A stretch of DNA of 64,000 nucleotides from Egicoccus sp. AB-alg2 (GTDB taxonomy: Bacteria; Actinomycetota; Nitriliruptoria; Nitriliruptorales; Nitriliruptoraceae), in contig NZ_JBGUAX010000001.1 in assembly GCF_041821065.1 (NCBI RefSeq), forward strand, positions 372,001 through 436,000. Reading direction: 5' to 3'. How positions within the stretch are numbered: the stretch's first letter is position 1; every line of letters starts with the position of its first letter. This document shows, piece by piece, positions 59,723 to 64,000 of this stretch. Both the position numbers and the translations under genes were made by a program. The notes below the pieces were generated by a model. The model did not search any database. It had not been told where the DNA came from and saw only the letters and a program-made list of their open reading frames with translations.

Positions 59723-61720
59723 TCAGACGGGGCGGTCGGCGGCGTCGACCTCCTCGTTGTCGAGCTGCTGCTTCATGAACCGGATGACACCGCCGGACAG
59801 CACCCGCTCCACCTGGGTCGGTGACAGGCCGTGCCGGACGCGCAGCGTCGTGCCGCGCGTGACGTTCTCGATCTCGAACTCGGGGCCGGCCTGGAGGGCG
59901 TCCCGCAGGCCGGTCAGCCGCAGCACGTCGTCCTGCTCGACGGCGTCCAGGCCCTCGGGGTCGGCGAAGGTCAGCGGCACCACCCCGAAATTGGCGAGGT
60001 TCTGCTCGTGGATGCGGGCGTACTCCTCGACCAGGACCACCCGGAGGCCGAGGTAGCGCGGTGCGAGCGCGGCGTGCTCGCGCGAGCTGCCCTGGCCGTA
60101 GTTGCGTCCGCCGACGACGGCGTGCCCGTCGCCGTCGCGGTGCGGCAGGGCGCGGTCGTGGTAGCTCGGGTCGATGCGGTCGAACGCGAACCGGGCGATC
60201 TCCGGGATGTTGGACCGATAGGGCAGGACCTCGGCACCGGCCCGCAGGATCTCGTCGGTGGACACGTCGTCGCCCATCTTGAGCACGACCGGCAGCTCCA
60301 GCGTGTCGGGCAGCGGTCCGACGTCCGGCAGCGTCGCGATGTTGGGGCCCTTGCGCAGCTGCACGTGCAGCGCCTCGTCGGGCGGGGGCGGCGGCAGCAG
60401 GTTCGCGGTGTCGACGAGCAGATCGGTCGGCTCGCCGATCCGCGGGTACCGGATCCCGAAGCGCTCCTCGAGGTCGCGGGGATCGGTGATCTCGCCCGTG
60501 ATCGCACTGGCGGTGGCCGTCTCCGGCGAGCACAGGAACACCCGGTCCTCGCGGGTGCCGGAACGGCCCGGGAAGTTGCGCGGCGTGGTCCGCAGCGAGT
60601 TCTCGTGCGTGGCGGGCGCCTGCCCCATGCCGATGCAGCCGTTGCAGCCGGCCTGGTGGATGCGCGCTCCCGCGGTGACCAGCGACAGCAGGTGCCCGTC
60701 ACGGATCAGGTTCCCGAGGATCTGCCGGCTCGAGGGGTTGACGTCGAAGGACACCCGATCGGAGACGGGCCGCCCGACGGCGGCGACGATCTCGGCGGCC
60801 ACCGCGAAGTCGCGGTAGCCCGGATTGGCCGACGAGCCGATGTAGGCCTGCGCGATCGGCTCCCCGGCCACCTCGCCGACCGGCACGACGTCGCCCGGCG
60901 AGCTCGGCCGTGCGATCAGCGGCACCAGCTCGGCGAGGTCGATGCGCTCGGTCACGTCGTAGCCGGCGTCGGGGGCCGCCACCAGCTCGCGGAAGTCGTC
61001 CTCGCGGCCCTGCGAACGCAGGAACCGACGGACCTCGTCGTCGGCCGGGAAGATCGAGGTCGTCGCGCCGAGCTCGGCGCCCATGTTGCAGATGACGTGC
61101 CGGTCCATCGCGGACAGGCTCGCCACGCCCTCGCCGTGGTACTCGACGATGCGGCCGTTGCCGCCGTCGACCCCGTGGCGGCGGAGCAGCTCCAGGATCA
61201 CGTCCTTGGCGGACACCCAGTCCGGCAGCTCGCCGACGAGTTCGACGCCCCAGATCTCCGGCATCCGGATCCGGAGGGGCTCGCCGGCCATCGAGGTGGC
61301 CACGTCCAGCCCGCCGGAGCCGATCGCGATCATGCCCAGTGCCCCGGCCGCCGGCGTGTGCGAGTCGGCACCGGCCATGGTCGCGCCGGGCTTGCCGAAG
61401 CGTTCCTGGTGCACCGGATGGCTGATGCCGTTGCCGGGTCGCGAGTACCACAGCCCGAAGCGCGTCGCGGCCGAGCGCAGGAACAGGTGGTCGTCGGGGT
61501 TCTTGTGGTCCTCCTGGATGAGGTTGTGGTCCACGTACTGCACCGACACGTCGGTGCGGACGCGGTCCAGGCCCATCGCCTCGAGCTCCAGCATCACCAG
61601 CGTGCCGGTCGCGTCCTGCGTCAAGGTCTGGTCGATGCGGATGCCGATGGGCGTCCCCGGCGTCATGTCGCCCTCGACGAGGTGCTCACCGATCACCGTG
61701 CGCGCGACGTTCTCCCCCAC
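59723..61720 (-). CDS. acn: Aconitate hydratase, short type
   Basis: TCA-cycle enzyme interconverting citrate and isocitrate through a 4Fe-4S cluster. At 665 residues it belongs to the short, mitochondrial/Aquifex-like group rather than AcnA (about 900). The cluster cysteines are in VICNMGAELGATTS and AGCNGCIGMGQAP; other active-site stretches are GADSHTPAAGALGM, SSANPGYRDF, and the swivel-domain GRNYGQGSSREHAAL. GTG/ATG choice: ATG 61720 in MGENVARTVIGEHL fits the family start. The gene stands alone and the reading frame is complete. Confidence 0.93.
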   Translation of the reverse strand: MGENVARTVIGEHLVEGDMTPGTPIGIRIDQTLTQDATGTLVMLELEAMGLDRVRTDVSVQYVDHNLIQEDHKNPDDHLFLRSAATRFGLWYSRPGNGISHPVHQERFGKPGATMAGADSHTPAAGALGMIAIGSGGLDVATSMAGEPLRIRMPEIWGVELVGELPDWVSAKDVILELLRRHGVDGGNGRIVEYHGEGVASLSAMDRHVICNMGAELGATTSIFPADDEVRRFLRSQGREDDFRELVAAPDAGYDVTERIDLAELVPLIARPSSPGDVVPVGEVAGEPIAQAYIGSSANPGYRDFAVAAEIVAAVGRPVSDRVSFDVNPSSRQILGNLIRDGHLLSLVTAGARIHQAGCNGCIGMGQAPATHENSLRTTPRNFPGRSGTREDRVFLCSPETATASAITGEITDPRDLEERFGIRYPRIGEPTDLLVDTANLLPPPPPDEALHVQLRKGPNIATLPDVGPLPDTLELPVVLKMGDDVSTDEILRAGAEVLPYRSNIPEIARFAFDRIDPSYHDRALPHRDGDGHAVVGGRNYGQGSSREHAALAPRYLGLRVVLVEEYARIHEQNLANFGVVPLTFADPEGLDAVEQDDVLRLTGLRDALQAGPEFEIENVTRGTTLRVRHGLSPTQVERVLSGGVIRFMKQQLDNEEVDAADRPV

Positions 61721-61850
61721 CGTCGACTCCCTCGTCGTGACATCCGGGTCGCGAGAACGACCCTAGGAGTGCGACGGCGACCCGGTCCGGCCGGTCGGCC
61801 GAGGCCGCGAGGGGGCAGCCTCGTCCGGAGGCACGCCGCGGGGCAGGGAC

Positions 61851-61907
61851 GCGTCAGCGGCGCCGGGAGGCGTCAGCGACGCCGGGCCGCGTCAGCGGCG
61901 CCGGCGG
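61851..61907. repeat. Three copies of a 19-bp repeat at a gene end
   Basis: GCGTCAGCGGCGCCGGGAG-type units start at 61851, 61870 and 61889 (one base difference in the middle copy). The third overlaps the stop codon of the gene at 61892, so each unit carries a copy of its TGA and the codons before it. Confidence 0.75.
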
Positions 61908-62266
61908 CGCAACTGGGGCGGCAGCAGGGAGACGTCGGCGCTGGCGAGCCGGTCGCCGCGTTCACCGGCCGCCAGCAGGCCGCGCACGGCCGAGCCGCCG
62001 ACCACGACCACCTCGGCGACGAACGCGAGCAGGATCCCGAAGCCCACGAGTTCGCCCAGCAGGCGCAGGGTGAGCCGGTCGCCGCCGATGCCGACGACCA
62101 GCCAGGTCACGAGGACGAGCAGGCCGATGACGGCCAACTGCCAGCGCAGGCGCCGGGCCGTGCGTCCCCAGTCGACGATCGGGTGCTGCCCGGTGTCGCG
62201 GGCCTCGACGCGCGGCGAATCGGACGAGGCCGGGGACGGCACGGGGCGCGGGTCGGTGGCGGTCAA
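61892..62266 (-). CDS. Small two-segment membrane protein
   Basis: A 124-residue protein with a polar Pro/Ser/Asp-rich N-terminus, two membrane segments (about residues 43-60 and 72-90) and an Arg-rich end (LLPPQLRRRRR). No family is recognised. Hydrophobic pattern and codon use support coding. GTG/ATG start near 62266 is uncertain; an in-frame start closer to the first membrane segment is possible. The gene ends inside a 19-bp tandem repeat. Confidence 0.65.
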   Translation of the reverse strand: MTATDPRPVPSPASSDSPRVEARDTGQHPIVDWGRTARRLRWQLAVIGLLVLVTWLVVGIGGDRLTLRLLGELVGFGILLAFVAEVVVVGGSAVRGLLAAGERGDRLASADVSLLPPQLRRRRR

Positions 62267-62372
62267 ACGTGGCCTCGGGCGGGACGGGGATCGGCGTGGC
62301 GGGACGGGGTCGGCGTGAGGGTACCCACGCCGGCGCCCCCGCCCCGTCCGGGCCGGGAAGGCGGCGCGCCGC

Positions 62373-62933
62373 CTAGCCGCGTGCCTTCTCGATGAGCGCG
62401 ATCGTCTCGCGGTCGAAGGCCTCGAGGTCGTCGGGCTTGCGGCTGGTCACGAGCGGGCCGGGGCCGTTGTCGTCCACGACGACCTCCTGGTCGACCCAGG
62501 TGCCGCCGGCGTTACGGATGTCGGTCTGCAGGCTCGGCCACGAGGTGAGCGTGCGCCCGCGCACGCAGTCGGCCTCGACCAGCGACCACGGCGCGTGACA
62601 GATCGCCGCGACGGGCTTGCCGGACTCGACGAAGTCGCGTACGAACGCCACGGCATTGCCGTGCATCCGCAGCTGGTCCGGGTTCGCGACCCCGCCAGGG
62701 AGCACCAGCGCGTCGAAGTCGTCGATGCTGACGTCGTCGACCACCTCGTCGACCTCGAACGTGTCGGCCTTGTCGAGGTGCTCGAAGCCCTGGACGGTGC
62801 CGTCCTGCGTGGACAGCAGGACCGGGGTGCCGCCGGCCTGCTTGACGTCGGCCCACGGCTGGGTCAGTTCGACCTGCTCGACGCCCTCGGTCGCCACGAG
62901 GAAGGCGACCTTGGCTCCGTCGATGCTCGCCAT
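62373..62933 (-). CDS. DJ-1/PfpI-family protein
   Basis: A 186-residue protein of the class I glutamine-amidotransferase-like superfamily, PfpI/YhbO group. The catalytic nucleophile is in VAAICHAPWSLVEAD (nucleophile elbow, about residues 108-122), the conserved Glu in ATEGVEQVEL and LVLPGGVANPDQLR is the conserved loop. Members are stress proteins reported to act on damaged proteins or methylglyoxal adducts; the exact activity is disputed. ATG 62933 is chosen because AAGGAG is at nine bases upstream; the longer frame has no similarity. Confidence 0.88.
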   Translation of the reverse strand: MASIDGAKVAFLVATEGVEQVELTQPWADVKQAGGTPVLLSTQDGTVQGFEHLDKADTFEVDEVVDDVSIDDFDALVLPGGVANPDQLRMHGNAVAFVRDFVESGKPVAAICHAPWSLVEADCVRGRTLTSWPSLQTDIRNAGGTWVDQEVVVDDNGPGPLVTSRKPDDLEAFDRETIALIEKARG

Positions 62934-63092
62934 CTGCTGCTCCTTCTGCGATTCGGTTGTGCCTGCGATGGTCGGCGTGGACGCGTCAGTGCGGGAGCGC
63001 CCCTCCTGCACGAACGGTCCAGTCAGGGGGACCACCCCCGTGCGGGCGGTCGGCGACCCATCCGGACCCGTCGTCACTTGCCGCGTCAGCCG

Positions 63093-63473
63093 CTACAGCG
63101 CGGGATCGCCCAGATCCAGGCGCAGCGTCGTGAGCACGCGGGTGATCTCCCCGTGGAGCGCGGTCACGTCCAGCGGTAGCCGCACGTCGTGCTGCGGGTA
63201 GAGCTCGGTCGTCGAGGTGTCCGTGGTGCTGACCTGCCAACCGCGTTCCAGCAGGTAGTCGCCGAGCGAGAAGGACCACGTCAGCACGATGGCGTCGTGG
63301 TAGTCGTGCAGCATGAAGGTGAGGAAGCGGTTGAACGGCAGCGTCCACATCCGCCCGCCGCGTCGGGACACGCCCTGTGGCCGGAACCCGAGCGCCTCCA
63401 GCTCGTCGTCGAACGTCTGCGGCCCCCCGCCGTTGCTGCCCACACCCGGCTCCTGCTCGTCGTGACGGGGCAC
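63093..63473 (-). CDS. Hypothetical protein, 126 residues
   Basis: A soluble protein with an aromatic-rich middle (RGGRMWTLPFNRFLTFMLHDYHDAIVLTWSFSLGDYLLERGW in outline: TLPFNRFL and HDYHDAIVLTWSFSLG) and a regular helix at the end. The sequence looks like a compact alpha/beta domain and is well coded, but no family is recognised. GTG 63473 is the likely start; the first 20 residues are low complexity. It is divergent from the lipoprotein at 63516, 42 bp away. Confidence 0.7.
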   Translation of the reverse strand: MPRHDEQEPGVGSNGGGPQTFDDELEALGFRPQGVSRRGGRMWTLPFNRFLTFMLHDYHDAIVLTWSFSLGDYLLERGWQVSTTDTSTTELYPQHDVRLPLDVTALHGEITRVLTTLRLDLGDPAL

Positions 63474-63501
63474 GCTACTGGGAGCTGCACGCCGGACTCC
63501 C

Positions 63502-63507
63502 TACGCT
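63502..63507 (+). promoter_or_regulatory. -10 element TACGCT, leaderless start
   Basis: TACGCT lies 8 bases before the ATG of the coiled-coil lipoprotein, with no ribosome-binding site between, the same arrangement as at 58654. Confidence 0.55.
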
Positions 63508-63515
63508 TCGGGCCC

Positions 63516-63974
63516 ATGTCCGCGCTCAGAAGGTCCGTCCTCGCCCTCGCCGTCGTGCTGGGCGCCGTCGCCTGTTCCGCCGATGCCGCCGAGCAGGACC
63601 CTGTCCTCGCGGAGATCCGGTCCGAGTTGGCTGCCCGCTCGCAGGCCGAGACCGCCCTGGTCGAGCGCGTCGAGGAACTGGAGGCCCGGCTCGAGCGGGT
63701 CACCAGCGACCGTTCTACGGCCCAACGCCTCGGCGACGTCGACGAGCAGCTGTCGTCGCTGTCGGATGCGGTCACCGCGCTCGACGAGCGGCTCGCCAGC
63801 GAGGCCGAGGCCCGCGACGCCGTGGCCGAGGAGGCCGCCGGCGCGTCCGCGGACCTGCGCCGCAGCCTGACGGACCTGCAGGGCCGCCTCGACCAACTGC
63901 AGGGCGAGACCGACGAACTGCGCACCCTGTACGGCACGCTGCGCGACCGCGTGGACCGCCAGCAGCGCGAATAG
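63516..63974 (+). CDS. Coiled-coil lipoprotein
   Basis: A 152-residue protein with a lipoprotein signal peptide (lipobox GAVAC, Cys at residue 20) followed almost entirely by an Ala/Glu/Leu/Arg-rich coiled coil (about residues 30-150, e.g. ALVERVEELEARLERV). It would be a membrane-tethered extracytoplasmic rod. No family is recognised. The frame is complete, ending 26 bp before the window edge; nothing is visible after it. Confidence 0.75.
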   Translation: MSALRRSVLALAVVLGAVACSADAAEQDPVLAEIRSELAARSQAETALVERVEELEARLERVTSDRSTAQRLGDVDEQLSSLSDAVTALDERLASEAEARDAVAEEAAGASADLRRSLTDLQGRLDQLQGETDELRTLYGTLRDRVDRQQRE

Positions 63975-64000
63975 CACGGGGAACATGGGGTACGCGGGCC

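Noticed and set aside
61851-61907. Short regular repeats as a CRISPR array
   Set aside because: Units are directly adjacent with no spacers and no cas genes are nearby.
59831-62395. 854-residue plus-strand frame
   Set aside because: Antisense of the aconitase gene; no motif and typical mirror composition.

Overview
The window is chromosomal DNA of a high-GC actinobacterium. The evidence is a division and cell-wall (dcw) cluster without ftsA but with sepF, yggT/ylmG and divIVA behind ftsZ, a T-box leader on a type-2 isoleucyl-tRNA synthetase, LexA boxes of the CGAAC-N4-GTTCG type, a DnaE2 polymerase, a DUF3040 protein, GTG/TTG starts and apparently leaderless promoters. MurE carries the DNPR motif of meso-diaminopimelate-adding enzymes. 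The class cannot be fixed from the sequence; a deep-branching group such as the Nitriliruptoria is only a guess.

Layout. Positions 1-5200 (minus strand): dnaE1 (cut by the window edge), map, rluD, lspA, a DksA/TraR-type zinc-finger protein and a possible 57-residue protein. Positions 5370-9563 (plus): T-box leader, ileS with an in-frame 48-bp tandem repeat, and a small HExxH membrane protein. Positions 9645-15386 (minus): a membrane-anchored helix-hairpin-helix protein, divIVA, yggT, sepF, yggS, pgeF and ftsZ. Positions 15894-20564 (plus) form a five-gene island inside the dcw cluster: UbiA prenyltransferase, geranylgeranyl-reductase-like flavoprotein, type III polyketide synthase, ICMT-type methyltransferase and a second flavoprotein. 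Positions 20689-35517 (minus): ftsQ, murB, murC, murG, ftsW, murD, mraY, murF, murE, ftsI, ftsL, rsmH, mraZ, most of them coupled by 1-4 base overlaps, with MraZ-type repeats upstream.

Positions 35878-42901 hold a TetR regulator, a zinc-ribbon protein, a MoxR / DUF58 / transglutaminase operon, a DUF3040 protein and an enoyl-CoA hydratase/isomerase. Positions 43082-48870 look like one functional unit: a membrane histidine kinase, a small receiver-like protein on the opposite strand, a LuxR-type response regulator, then a TasA/camelysin-like secreted protein, a SipW-type signal peptidase, a second SipW-type substrate and an LPXTG-anchored protein. This resembles an extracellular fibre or matrix system.

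Positions 48902-57398 are rich in DNA repair: dinB (Pol IV) and a DUF6504-dnaE2 pair each lie behind a perfect LexA box, with a cysteine-cluster protein, a VOC protein, a HAD phosphatase and a coiled-coil membrane protein between them. Positions 57556-63974 hold a glycine-betaine-type binding lipoprotein, a thioredoxin-like lipoprotein, a short aconitase, a PfpI-like protein and small hypothetical proteins. No rRNA, tRNA, CRISPR array or insertion sequence was seen.

The two parts most worth pursuing are the prenyl/polyketide island between ftsZ and ftsQ, whose last three genes match the order and families of the Streptomyces srsABC phenolic-lipid operon, and the SipW/TasA-like secretion operon with its own two-component system.
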